A stretch of DNA of 64,000 bases from Tipula vernalis (taxonomy: Eukaryota > Arthropoda > Insecta > Diptera > Tipulidae). Position 1 is the stretch's first letter. The number at the start of each line of letters is the position of its first letter. The translations under genes and the position numbers were made by a program. This document shows positions 13,701 to 25,852 of this stretch, piece after piece. The notes below the pieces were generated by a model. That model made no database searches and was not told the origin of the DNA. It saw only the letters and a program-made list of their open reading frames with translations. Location: contig OY282558.1 of assembly GCA_958295665.1 (NCBI GenBank), positions 463,176,995 through 463,240,994 on the forward strand, in the 5' to 3' direction.

Positions 13701-16700
13701 GGTATCAAAAACCGCAATCGGAGCACAATTGCAGATTTTGGATTTTTACAGCTCTGAATCGGCTGAGCTATAGTAAGGTGATTTTCTTCGAATCGAACTT
13801 TCTACGAAATGTATGGTATAGCAATTACAGGTCTCCTGACCTATCATTTGAGGTATCAAAAATCGCAATCGGAGCACAATTGCAGATTTTGGATTTTTAC
13901 AGCCTGAATCGGCTGAGCTATAGTAAGGTGATTTTCTTCGAATCGATTTTTCTGTGAAATGTATGGAAATAATCATCCAATTTTAATGCGGTTTGGCATA
14001 ACAATTACAGGTTCCGAGACCTATCATTTGAGGTATCAAGAACCGCAATCGGAGCACAATTGCAGATTTTGGATTTTTACAGCTCTGAATCGGCTGAGCT
14101 ATAGTAAGGTGATTTTCTTCGAATCGAACTTTCTACGAAATGTATGGTATAGCAATTACAGGTCTCCTGACCTATCATTTGAGGTATCAAAAATCGCAAT
14201 CGGAGCACAATTGCAGATTTTGGATTTTTACAGCCTGAATCGGCTGAGCTAAAGTAAGGTGATTTTCTTCGAATCGATTTTTCTGTGAAATGTATGGAAA
14301 TAATCAACCAATTTTAATGCGGTTTGGCATAACAATTACAGGTCCCGAGACCTATCATTTGAGGTATCAAGAACCGCAATCGGAGCACAATTGCAGATTT
14401 TGGATTTTTACAGCTCTGAATCGGCTGAGCTATAGTAAGGTGATTTTCTTCGAATCGAACTTTCTACGAAATGTATGGTATAGCAATTACAGGTCTCCTG
14501 ACCTATCATTTGAGGTATCAAGAATCGCAATCGGAGCACAATTGCAGATTTTGGATTTTTACAGCTCTGAATCTGTTGAGCTATAGTAAGGTGATTTTCT
14601 TCGAATCGATTTTTCTGTGAAATGTATAGAAATAATCAATCAATTTTCATGCGATTTGGCATAACAGTTACAGGTCCCGAGACCTACCGTTTGAGGTATC
14701 AAGAACCGCAATCGGAGCACAATTGCAGATTTTGGATTTTTACAGCTCTGAATCGGCTGAGCTATAGTAAGGTGATTTTCTTCGAATCGAACTTTCTACG
14801 AAATGTATGGTATAGCAATTACAGGTCTCCTGACCTATCATTTGAGGTATCAAAAATCGCAATCGGAGCACAATTGCAGATTTTGGATTTTTACAGCCTG
14901 AATCGGCTGAGCTAAAGTAAGGTGATTTTCTTCGAATCGATTTTTCTGTGAAATGTATGGAAATAATTAACCAATTTTAATGCGGTTTGGCATAACAATT
15001 ACAGGTCCCGAGACCTATCATTTGAGGTATCAAGAACCGCAATCGGAGCACAATTGCAGATTTTGGATTTTTACAGCTCTGAATCGGCTGAGCTATAGTA
15101 AGGTGATTTTCTTCGAATCGAACTTTCTACGAAATGTATGGTATAGCAATTACAGGTCTCCTGACCTATCATTTGAGGTATCAAGAATCGCAATCGGAGC
15201 ACAATTGCAGATTTTGGATTTTTACAGCTCTGAATCGGCTGAGCTATAGTAAGGTGATTTTCTTCGAATCGATTTTTCTGTGAAATGTATGGAAATAATC
15301 AACCAATTTTAATGCGGTTTGGCATAACAGTTATAGGTTTCGAGACCTATCATTTGAGGTATCAAGAACCGCAATCGGAGCACAATTGCAGATTTCGGAT
15401 TTTTACAGCTCTGAATCGGCTGAGCTATAGTAAGGTGATTTTCTTCGAATCGAACTTTCTACGAAATGTATGGTATAGCAATTACAGGTCTCCTGACCTA
15501 TCATTTGAGGTATCAAAAATCGCAATCGGAGCACAATTGCAGATTTTGGATTTTTACAGCCTGAATCGGCTGAGCTAAAGTAAGGTGATTTTCTTCTAAT
15601 CGATTTTTCTGTGAAATGTATGGAAATAATCAACCAATTTTAATGCAATTTGGCATAACAATTACAGGTCCCGAGACCTATCATTTGAGGTATCAAAAAC
15701 CGCAATCGGAGCACAATTGCAGATTTTGGATTTTTACAGCTCTGAATCGGCTGAGCTATAGTAAGGTGATTTTCTTCGAATCGAACTTTCTACGAAATGT
15801 ATGGTATAGCAATTACAGGTCTCCTGGCCTATCATTTGAGGTATCAAGAATCGCAATCGGAGCACAATTGCATATTTTGGATTTTTACAGCTCTGAATCG
15901 GCTGAGCTATAGTAAGGTGATTTTCTTCGAATCGAACTTTCTACGAAATGTATGGTATAGCAATTACAGGTCTCCTGACCTATCATTTGAGGTATCAAAA
16001 ATCGCAATCGGAGCACAATTGCAGATTTTGGATTTTTACAGCCTGAATCGGCTGAGCTAAAGTAAGGTGATTTTCTTCGAATCGATTTTTCTGTGAAATG
16101 TATGGAAATAATCAACCAATTTTAATGCGGTTTGGCATAACAATTACAGGTCCCGAGACTTATCATTTGAGGTATCAAGAACCGCAATCGGAGCACAATT
16201 GCAGATTTTGGATTTTTACAGCTCTGAATCGGCTGAGCTATAGTAAGGTGATTTTCTTCGAATCGAACTTTCTACGAAATGTATGGTATAGCAATTACAG
16301 GTCTCCTGACCTATCATTTGAGGTATCAAAAATCGCAATCGGAGCACAATTGCAGATTTTGGATTTTTACAGCCTGAATCGGCTGAGCTAAAGTAAGGTG
16401 ATTTTCTTCGAATCGATTTTTCTGTGAAATGTATGGAAATAATTAACCAATTTTAATGCGGTTTGGCATAACAATTACAGGTCCCGAGACCTATCATTTG
16501 AGGTATCAAGAACCGCAATCGGAGCACAATTGCAGATTTTGGATTTTTACAGCTCTGAATCGGCTGAGCTATAGTAAGGTGATTTTCTTCGAATCGAACT
16601 TTCTACGAAATGTATGGTATAGCAATTACAGGTCTCCTGACCTATCATTTGAGGTATCAAGAATCGCAATCGGAGCACAATTGCAGATTTTGGATTTTTA

Positions 16701-18360
16701 CAGCTCTGAATCGGCTGAGCTATAGTAAGGTGATTTTCTTCGAATCGATTTTTCTGTGAAATGTATGGAAATAATCAACCAATTTTAATGCGGTTTGGCA
16801 TAACAGTTATAGGTTTCGAGACCTATCATTTGAGGTATCAAGAACCGCAATCGGAGCACAATTGCAGATTTCGGATTTTTACAGCTCTGAATCGGCTGAG
16901 CTATAGTAAGGTGATTTTCTTCGAATCGAACTTTCTACGAAATGTATGGATATAATCAACCAATTTTAATGCGGTTTGGCATAACAATTACAGGTCCCGA
17001 GACCTATCATTTGAGGTATCAAAAACCGCAATCGGAGCACAATTGCAGATTTTGGATTTTTACAGCTCTGAATCGGCTGAGCTATAGTAAGGTGATTTTC
17101 TTCGAATCGAACTTTCTACGAAATGTATGGTATAGCAATTACAGGTCTCCTGACCTATCATTTGAGGTATCAAAAATCGCAATCGGAGCACAATTGCAGA
17201 TTTTGGATTTTTACAGCCTGAATCGGCTGAGCTAAAGTAAGGTGATTTTCTTCGAATCGATTTTTCTGTGAAATGTATGGAAATAATCAACCAATTTTAA
17301 TGCGGTTTGGCATAACAATTACAGGTCCCGAGACCTATCATTTGAGGTATCAAGAACCGCAATCGGAGCACAATTGCAGATTTTGGATTTTTACAGCTCT
17401 GAATCGGCTGAGCTATAGTAAGGTGATTTTCTTCGAATCGAACTTTCTACGAAATGTATGGTATAGCAATTACAGGTCTCCTGACCTATCATTTGAGGTA
17501 TCAAAAATCGCAATCGGAGCACAATTGCAGATTTTGGATTTTTACAGCCTGAATCGGCTGAGCTATAGTAAGGTGATTTTCTTCGAATCGATTTTTCTGT
17601 GAAATGTATGGAAATAATCAACCAATTTTAATGCGGTTTGGCATAACAATTACAGGTCTAGAGACCTATCATTTGAGGTATCAAAAACCGCAATCGGAGC
17701 ACAATTGCAGATTTTGGATTTTTACAACTCTGAATCGGCTGAGCTATAGTAAGGTGATTTTCTTCGAATCGAACTTTCTACGAAATGTATGGTATAGCAA
17801 TTACAGGTCTCCTGACCTATCATTTGAGGTATCAAAAATCGCAATCGGAGCACAATTGCAGATTTTGGATTTTTACAGCCTGAATCGGCTGAGCTAAAGT
17901 AAGGTGATTTTCTTCGAATCGATTTTTCTGTGAAATGTATGGAAATAATTAACCAATTTTAATGCGGTTTGGCATAACAATTACAGGTCCCGAGACCTAT
18001 CATTTGAGGTATCAAGAACCGCAATCGGAGCACAATTGCAGATTTTGGATTTTTACAGCTCTGAATCGGCTGAGCTATAGTAAGGTGATTTTCTTCGAAT
18101 CGAACTTTCTACGAAATGTATGGTATAGCAATTACAGGTCTCCTGACCTATCATTTGAGGTATCAAGAATCGCAATCGGAGCACAATTGCAGATTTTGGA
18201 TTTTTACAGCTCTGAATCGGCTGAGCTATAGTAAGGTGATTTTCTTCGAATCGATTTTTCTGTGAAATGTATGGAAATAATCAACCAATTTTAATGCGGT
18301 TTGGCATAACAGTTATAGGTTTCGAGACCTATCATTTGAGGTATCAAGAACCGCAATCGG

Positions 18361-18430
18361 AGCACAATTGCAGATTTCGGATTTTTACAGCTCTGAATCG
18401 GCTAATCAACCAATTTTAATGCGGTTTGGC
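18361..18430. repeat. Internal deletion junction in the satellite
   Basis: Around 18,400 the sequence passes from GAATCGGCT directly to AATCAACCAATTTT. About 57 bp that normally link one unit to the next B unit are missing, including the GCTATAGTAAGG segment and the CTGTGAAATG start. This is the one clear deletion of a monomer junction in an otherwise regular stretch. Confidence 0.85.
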
Positions 18431-19699
18431 ATAACAATTACAGGTCCCGAGACCTATCATTTGAGGTATCAAGAACCGCAATCGGAGCACAATTGCAGAT
18501 TTTGGATTTTTACAGCTCTGAATCGGCTGAGCTATAGTAAGGTGATTTTCTTCGAATCGAACTTTCTACGAAATGTATGGTATAGCAATTACAGGTCTCC
18601 TGACCTATCATTTGAGGTATCAAAAATCGCAATCGGAGCACAATTGCAGATTTTGGATTTTTACAGCCTGAATCGGCTGAGCTAAAGTAAGGTGATTTTC
18701 TTCGAATCGATTTTTCTGTGAAATGTATGGAAATTATCAACCAATTTTAATGCGGTTTGGCATAACAATTACAGGTCCCGAGACCTATCATTTGAGGTAT
18801 CAAGAACCGCAATCGGAGCACAATTGCAGATTTTAGATTTTTACAGCTCTGAATCGGCTGAGCTATAGTAAGGTGATTTTCTTCGAATCGATTTTTCTGT
18901 GAAATGTATGGAAATAATCAACCAATTTTAATGCGGTTTGGCATAACAGTTACAGGTCCCGAGACCTATCATTTGAGGTATCAAGAACCGCAATCGGAGC
19001 ACAATTGCAGATTTTGGATTTTTACAGCTCTGAATCGGCTGAGCTATAGTAAGGTGATTTTCTTCGAATCGAACTTTCTACGAAATGTATGGTATAGCAA
19101 TTATAGGTCTCCTGACCTATCATTTGAGGTATCAAGAATCGCAATCGGAGCACAATTGCAGATTTTGGATTTTTACAGCTCTGAATCGGCTGAGCTATAG
19201 TAAGGTGATTTTCTTCGAATCGATTTTTCTGTGAAATGTAGGGAAATAATCAACCAATTTTAATGCGATTTGGCATAACAGTTACAGGTCCCGAGACCTA
19301 CCATTTGAGGTATCAAGAGCCGCAATCGGAGCACAATTGCAGATTTTGGATTTTTACAGCTCTGAATCGGCTGAGCTATAGTAAGGTGATTTTCTTCGAA
19401 TCGATTTTTCTGTGAAATGTATGGAAATAATCAACCAATTTTAATGCGGTTTGGCATAACAATTACAGGTCCCGAGACCTATCATTTGAGGTATCAAGAA
19501 CCGCAATCGGAGCACAATTGCAGATTTTGGATTTTTACAGCTCTGAATCGGCTGAGCTATAGTAAGGTGATTTTCTTCGAATCGAACTTTCTACGAAATG
19601 TATTGTATAGCAATTACAGGTCTCCTGACCTATCATTTGAGGTATCAAAAATCGCAATCGGAGCACAATTGCAGATTTTGGATTTTTACAGCTCTGAAT

Positions 19700-19760
19700 C
19701 GGCTGAGCACAATTGCATTGTAAGGTGATTTTCTTCGAAGCTAAAGTAAGGTGATTTTCT
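19700..19760. repeat. Scrambled satellite junction
   Basis: Here GCTGAGC is followed by CACAATTGCATT and then by a partial second copy of the linker (TAAGGTGATTTTCTTCGAAG, then CTAAAGTAAGGTGATTTT). The order shows a local template switch or microhomology repair event rather than clean unit addition. Confidence 0.8.
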
Positions 19761-22700
19761 TCGAATCGATTTTTCTGTGAAATGTATGGAAATAGTCAAC
19801 CAATTTTAATGCGGTTTGGCATATTAATTACAAGTCCCGAGACCTATCATTTGAGGTATCAAGAACCGCAATCGGAGCACAATTGCAGATTTTGGATTTT
19901 TACAGCTCTGAATCGGCTGAGCTATAGTAAGGTGATTTTCTTCGAATCGAACTTTCTACGAAATGTATGGTATAGCGATTACAGGTCTCCTGACCTATCA
20001 TTTGAGGTATCAAGAATCGCAATCGGAGCACAATTGCAGATTTTGGATTTCTACAGCTCTGAATCGGCTGAGCTATAGTAAGGTGATTTTCTCCGAATCG
20101 ATTTTTCTGTGAAATGTAGGGAAATAATTAACCAATTTTAATGCGGTTTGGCATAACAATTACAGGTCCCGAGACCTATCATTTGAGGTATCAAGAACCG
20201 CAATCGGAGCACAATTGCAGATTTTGGATTTTTACAGCTCTGAATCGGCTGAGCTATAGTAAGGTGATTTTCTTCGAATCGAACTTTCTACGAAATGTAT
20301 GGTATAGCAATTACAGGTCTCCTGACCTATCATTTGAGGTATCAAGTATCGCAATCGGAGCACAATTGCAGATTTTGGATTTCTACAGCTCTGAATCGGC
20401 TGAGCTATAGTAAGGTGATTTTCTTCGAATCGATTTTTCTGTGAAATGTATGGAAATAATCAACCAATTTTAATGCGGTTTGGCATAACAGTTATAGGTT
20501 TCGAGACCCATTATTTGAGGTATCAAGAACCGCAATCGGAGCACAATTGCAGATTTTGGATTTTTACAGCTCTGAATCGGCTGAGCTATAGTAAGGTGAT
20601 TTTTTTCGAATCGAACTTTCTACGAAATGTATGGTATAGCAATTACAGGTCTCCTGACCTATCATTTGAGGTATCAAGAATCGCAATCGGAGCACAATTG
20701 CAGATTTTGGATTTTTACAGCCTGAATCGGCTGAGCTATAGTAAGGTGATTTTCTTCGAATCGATTTTTCTGTGAAATGTATGGAAATAATCAACCAATT
20801 TTAATGCGATTTGGCATAACAGTTACAGGTCCCGAGACCTACCATTTGAGGTATCAAGAACCGCAATCGGAGCACAATTGCAGATTTTGGATTTTTACAG
20901 CTCTGAATCGGCTGAGCTATAGTAAGGTGATTTTCTTCGAATCGATTTTTCTGTGAAATGTATGGAAATAATTAACCAATTTTAATGCGGTTTGGCATAA
21001 CAATTACAGGTCCCGAGACCTATCATTTGAGGTATCAAAAACCGCAATCGGAGCACAATTGCAGATTTTGGATTTTTACAGCTCTGAATCGGCTGAGCTA
21101 TAGTAAGGTGATTTTCTTCGAATCGAACTTTCTACGAAATGTATGGTATAGCAATTACAGGTCTCCTGACCTATCATTTGAGGTATCAAAAATCGCAATC
21201 GGAGCACAATTGCAGATTTTGGATTTTTACAGCTCTGAATCGGCTGAGCTATATATAGTAAGGTGATTTTCTTCGAATCGATTTTTCTGTGAAATGTATG
21301 GAAATAATCAACCAATTTTAATGCGGTTTGGCATAACAGTTACAGGTCCCGAGACCTATCATTTGAGGTATCAAGAACCGCAATCGGAGCACAATTGCAG
21401 ATTTTGGATTGTACAGCTCTGAATCGGCTGAGCTATAGTAAGGTGATTTTCTTCGAATCGAACTTTCTACGAAATGTATGGTATAGCAATTACAGGTCTC
21501 CTGACCATTCATTTGAGGTATTAGGAATCGCAATCGGAGCACAATTGCAGATTTTGGATTTTTACAGCTCTGAATCGGCTGAGCTATAGTAAGGTGATTT
21601 TCTTCGAATCGATTTTTCTGTGAAATGTATGGAAATAATCAACCAATTTTAATGCGGTTTGGCATAACAATTACAGGTCCCGAGACCTATCATTTGAGGT
21701 ATCAAGAACCGCAATCGGAGCACAATTGCAGATTTTGGATTTTTACAGCTCTGAATCGGCTGAGCTATAGTAAGGTGATTTTCTTCGAATCGAACTTTCT
21801 ACGAAATGTATGGTATAGCAATTACAGGTCTCCTGACCTATCATTTGAGGTATCAAAAATCGCAATCGGAGCACAATTGCAGATTTTGGATTTTTACAGC
21901 CTGAATCGGCTGAGCTAAAGTAAGGTGATTTTCTTCGAATCGATTTTTCTGTGAAATGTATGGAAATAATCAACCAATTTTAATGCGGTTTGGCATAACA
22001 ATTACAGGTCCCGAGACCTATCATTTGAGGTATCAAGAACCGCAATCGGAGCACAATTGCAGATTTTGGATTTTTACAGCTCTGAATCGGCTGAGCTATA
22101 GTAAGGTGATTTTCTTCGAATCGAACTTTCTACGAAATGTATGGTATAGAAATTACAGGTCTCCTGACCTATCATTTGAGGTATCAAGAATCGCAATCGG
22201 AGCACAATTGCAGATTTTGGATTTTTACAGCTCTGAATCGGCTGAGCTATTTATTGTAAGGTGATTTTCTTCGAATCGATTTTTCTGTGAAATGTATGGA
22301 AATAATCAACCAATTTTAATGCGGTTTGGCAAAACAGTTACAGGTCCCGAGACCTATCATTTGAGGTATCAAGAACCGCAATCGGAGCACAATTGCAGAT
22401 TTTGGATTGTACAGCTCTGAATCGGCTGAGCTATAGTAAGGTGATTTTCTTCGAATCGAACTTTCTACGAAATGTATGGTTTAGCAATTACAGGTCTCCT
22501 GACCATTCATTTGAGGTATTAGGAATCGCAATCGGAGCACAATTGCAGATTTTGGATTTTTACAGCTCTGAATCGGCTGAGCTATAGTAAGGTGATTTTC
22601 TTCGAATCGATTTTTCTGTGAAATGTATGGAAATAATCAACCAATTTTAATGCGGTTTGGCATAACAATTACAGGTCCCGAGACCTATCATTTGAGGTAT

Positions 22701-23942
22701 CAAGACCGCAATCGGAGCACAATTGCAGATTTTGGATTTTTACAGCTCTGAATCGGCTGAGCTATAGTAAGGTGATTTTCTTCGAATCGAACTTTCTACG
22801 AAATGTATGGTATAGCAATTACAGGTCTCCTGACCTATCATTTGAGGTATCAAAAATCGCAATCGGAGCACAATTGCAGATTTTGGATTTTTACAGCCTG
22901 AATCGGCTGAGCTATAGTAAGGTGATTTTCTTCGAATCGATTTTTCTGTGAAATGTATGGAAATAATCAACCAATTTTAATGCGGTTTGGCATAACAGTT
23001 ACAGGTCCCGAGACCTATCATTTGAGGTATCAAGAACCGCAATCGGAGCACAATTGCAGATTTTGGATTGTACAGCTCTGAATTGGCTGAGCTATAGTAA
23101 GGTGATTTTCTTCGAATCGAACTTTCTACGAAATGTATGGTTTAGCAATTACAGGTCTCCTGACCATTCATTTGAGGTATTAGGAATCGCAATCGGAGCA
23201 CAATTGCAGATTTTGGATTTTTACAGCTCTGAATCGGCTGAGCTATAGTAAGGTGATTTTCTTCGAATCGATTTTTCTGTGAAATGTATGGAAATAATCA
23301 ACCAATTTTAATGCGGTTTGGCATAACAATTACAGGTCCCGAGACCTATCATTTGAGGTATCAAGACCGCAATCGGAGCACAATTGCAGATTTTGGATTT
23401 TTACAGCTCTGAATCGGCTGAGCTATAGTAAGGTGATTTTCTTCGAATCGAACTTTCTACGAAATGTATGGTATAGCAATTACAGGTCTCCTGACCTATC
23501 ATTTGAGGTATCAAAAATCGCAATCGGAGCACAATTGCAGATTTTGGATTTTTACAGCCTGAATCGGCTGAGCTAAATTAAGGTGATTTTCTTCGAATCG
23601 ATTTTTCTGTGAAATGTATGGAAATAGTCAACCAATTTTAATGCGGTTTGGCATAACAATTACAGGTCCCGAGACCTATCATTTGAGGTATCAAGAACCG
23701 CAATCGGAGCACAATTGCAGATTTTGGATTTTTACAGCTCTGAATCGGCTGAGCTATATAGTAAGGTGATTTTCTTCGAATCGAACTTTCTACGAAATGT
23801 ATGGTTTAGCAATTACAGGTCTCTTGACCTATCATTTGGGGTATCAAGAATCGCAATCGGAGCACAATTGCAGATTTTGGATTTTTACAGCTCTGAATCG
23901 GCTGAGCTATATAGTAAGGTGATTTTCTTCGAATCGATTTTT

Positions 23943-24916
23943 CTGTGAAATGTATAGAAATAATCAACCAATTTTAATGCGGTTTGGCATAACAATTACA
24001 GGTCTCCTGACCTATCATTTGAGGTATCAAGAACCGCAATCGGAGCACAATTGCAGATTTTGGATTTTTACAGATCTGAATCGGCTGAGCTATAGTAAGG
24101 TGATTTTCTTCGAATCGAACTTTCTACGAAATGTATGGTATACCAATTACAGGTCTCCTGACCTATCATTTGAGGTATCAAGAACCGCAATCGGAGCACA
24201 ATTGCAGATTTTGGATTTTTACAGCTCTGAATCGGCTGAGCTATATATAGTAAGGTGATTTTCTTCGAATCGAACTTTCTACGAAATGTATGGTATAGCA
24301 ATTACAGGTCTCGTGACCTATCATTTGAGGTATCAAGGACCGCAATCGGAGCCCAATTGCAGATTTTGGATTTTTACAGCTCTGAATCGGCTGAGCTATA
24401 GTAAGGTGATTTTCTTCGAATCGATTTTTCTGTGAAATGTATGGAAATAATCAACCAATTTTAATGCGGTTTGGCATAACAATTACAGGTCTCCTGACCT
24501 ATCATTTGAGGTATCAAGAACCGCAATCGGAGCACAATTGCAGATTTTGGATTTTTACAGATCTGAATCGGCTGAGCTATAGTAAGGTGATTTTCTTCGA
24601 ATCGAACTTTCTACGAAATGTATGGTATACCAATTACAGGTCTCCTGACCTATCATTTGAGGTATCAAGAACCGCAATCGGAGCACAATTGCAGATTTTG
24701 GATTTTTACAGCTCTGAATCGGCTGAGCTATATATAGTAAGGTGATTTTCTTCGAATCGAACTTTCTACGAAATGTATGGTATAGCAATTACAGGTCCCG
24801 TGACCTATCATTTGAGGTATCAAGGACCGCAATCGGAGCCCAATTGCAGATTTTGGATTTTTACAGCTCTGAATCGGCTGAGCTATAGTAAGGTGATTTT
24901 CTTCGAATCGATTTTT
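23943..24916. repeat. Tandem pair of 487-bp trimers at the array edge
   Basis: The block 23,943-24,429 is repeated at 24,430-24,916 with about two visible base differences (ATAGAAAT versus ATGGAAAT near the start, and GTCTCG versus GTCCCG near the end). Each block is a B unit followed by two A-like units, with an expanded GCTATATATAGTAAGG linker. The few differences point to a recent duplication at the array border. Confidence 0.88.
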
Positions 24917-24970
24917 CTGTGAAATGTATGGAAATAATCAACCAATTTTTATGCGGTTTGGCATAACAAT

Positions 24971-25850
24971 GAAATGAAATACCCCAGTCCAATAAAATTG
25001 CAAAATTGTTAATTAAAATTATCTTGAAGAAACGCTGGATATATTAAAAATCTGAAACACTTTTTAACATATTTTGTTTAAATTAAATAATCCGCTGACC
25101 CTTTATAATCAAAGAAAATTGCAAATAAAATGAGGTGATTTTTCGTTTTTTATGAGGTTATGTCTGTTGTTTTTGAAATTTATTAGCAAACAAAATATGA
25201 GATTTGAGCAAAATTTTGTGTTTAAAACAGAAAATAGAGAGAACGTTTGTAAGTTGCATCGAAAAATATAAATTTAATAATAAGTTTGGTTGATAAATCA
25301 GCTATAAAAGTGTTAAAATTGGCTGTTTTATTTCATCGTTTTCCTGGATATTAAAGGGTTATGGATTATTCCCTTTTCAAAATACATGACACCAATCTAT
25401 TGTAAATTATTATTATTACTTTAAACTTCATATCGTGGCATTTGTTTTTAGCAAAACTTCATATAAAAAAAACTAAATAAACGTTTTTGTACACTGACTA
25501 ACGGATATAAACGAACTGGTGAATATAATTACTTAAATAAATTTAATTAAATTAGTTTAATATTTCGTTACTACTGTGCTTAAAAACTGTTTTATTATAG
25601 ATATTATAATATATTTTGTTATATAATTGAGAATAAACAATTCAGTTTATTTGATTACACCGTTGTCTAGTAATATCAAATACTAAATATCGTTATCTCA
25701 AATTAAATTAGTTTTACGTATTGCATTAATAATAATTTATTTGAACAAAAATTATATTTCATTGATTTTATTTGGTTTTTTAAATCGAAATTTAGTAAAA
25801 CTATATTATACCGATTCTTAGCAGTGTACAATATGCACCAACACAAGAAA
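24971..25850. other. AT-rich sequence next to the satellite, no gene seen
   Basis: The last B unit stops after GCATAACAAT and is followed directly by GAAATGAAATACCCC, which has no satellite similarity. The rest is AT-rich with short stops in all frames. I recognise no gene or element. Confidence 0.7.
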
Positions 25851-25852
25851 AA

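Larger units (their letters stand above)
1..24970. repeat. Satellite DNA array of alternating 151-bp and 181-bp monomers
   Basis: The whole stretch is head-to-tail copies of one sequence family with no intervening unique DNA. Two monomer types share a core of about 130 bp: type A is 150-151 bp and starts CTACGAAATG; type B is 181 bp, starts CTGTGAAATG and carries about 30 extra bp around AATCAACCAATTTTAATGCG. The usual order is A-B, giving a 331-332 bp dimer, but A-A-B and B-B runs occur. From the length I estimate about 150 monomers. Neither monomer length is a multiple of three, and stops fall in every unit, so the many 60-109 codon frames on both strands are repeat by-products, not genes. 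The left end lies outside the window. Both monomer lengths are near nucleosomal spacing, which is common for satellites; a centromeric or pericentromeric location is only an inference. Confidence 0.97.

Noticed and set aside
8..24745. Dozens of 60-109 codon open frames on both strands of the first 25 kb
   Set aside because: They recur at the satellite period, overlap each other on both strands, end at fixed repeat positions, and the unit lengths (150, 151, 181) do not allow one frame to run on. They follow from the repeat, not from coding.
1..24970. CRISPR-like repetition
   Set aside because: The units are long and abut each other with no unique spacers, and nothing else in the window is prokaryotic.
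1..24970. CENP-B box in the satellite
   Set aside because: The nearest word, CTTCGAATCGAAC, does not fit the conserved core positions of the box.
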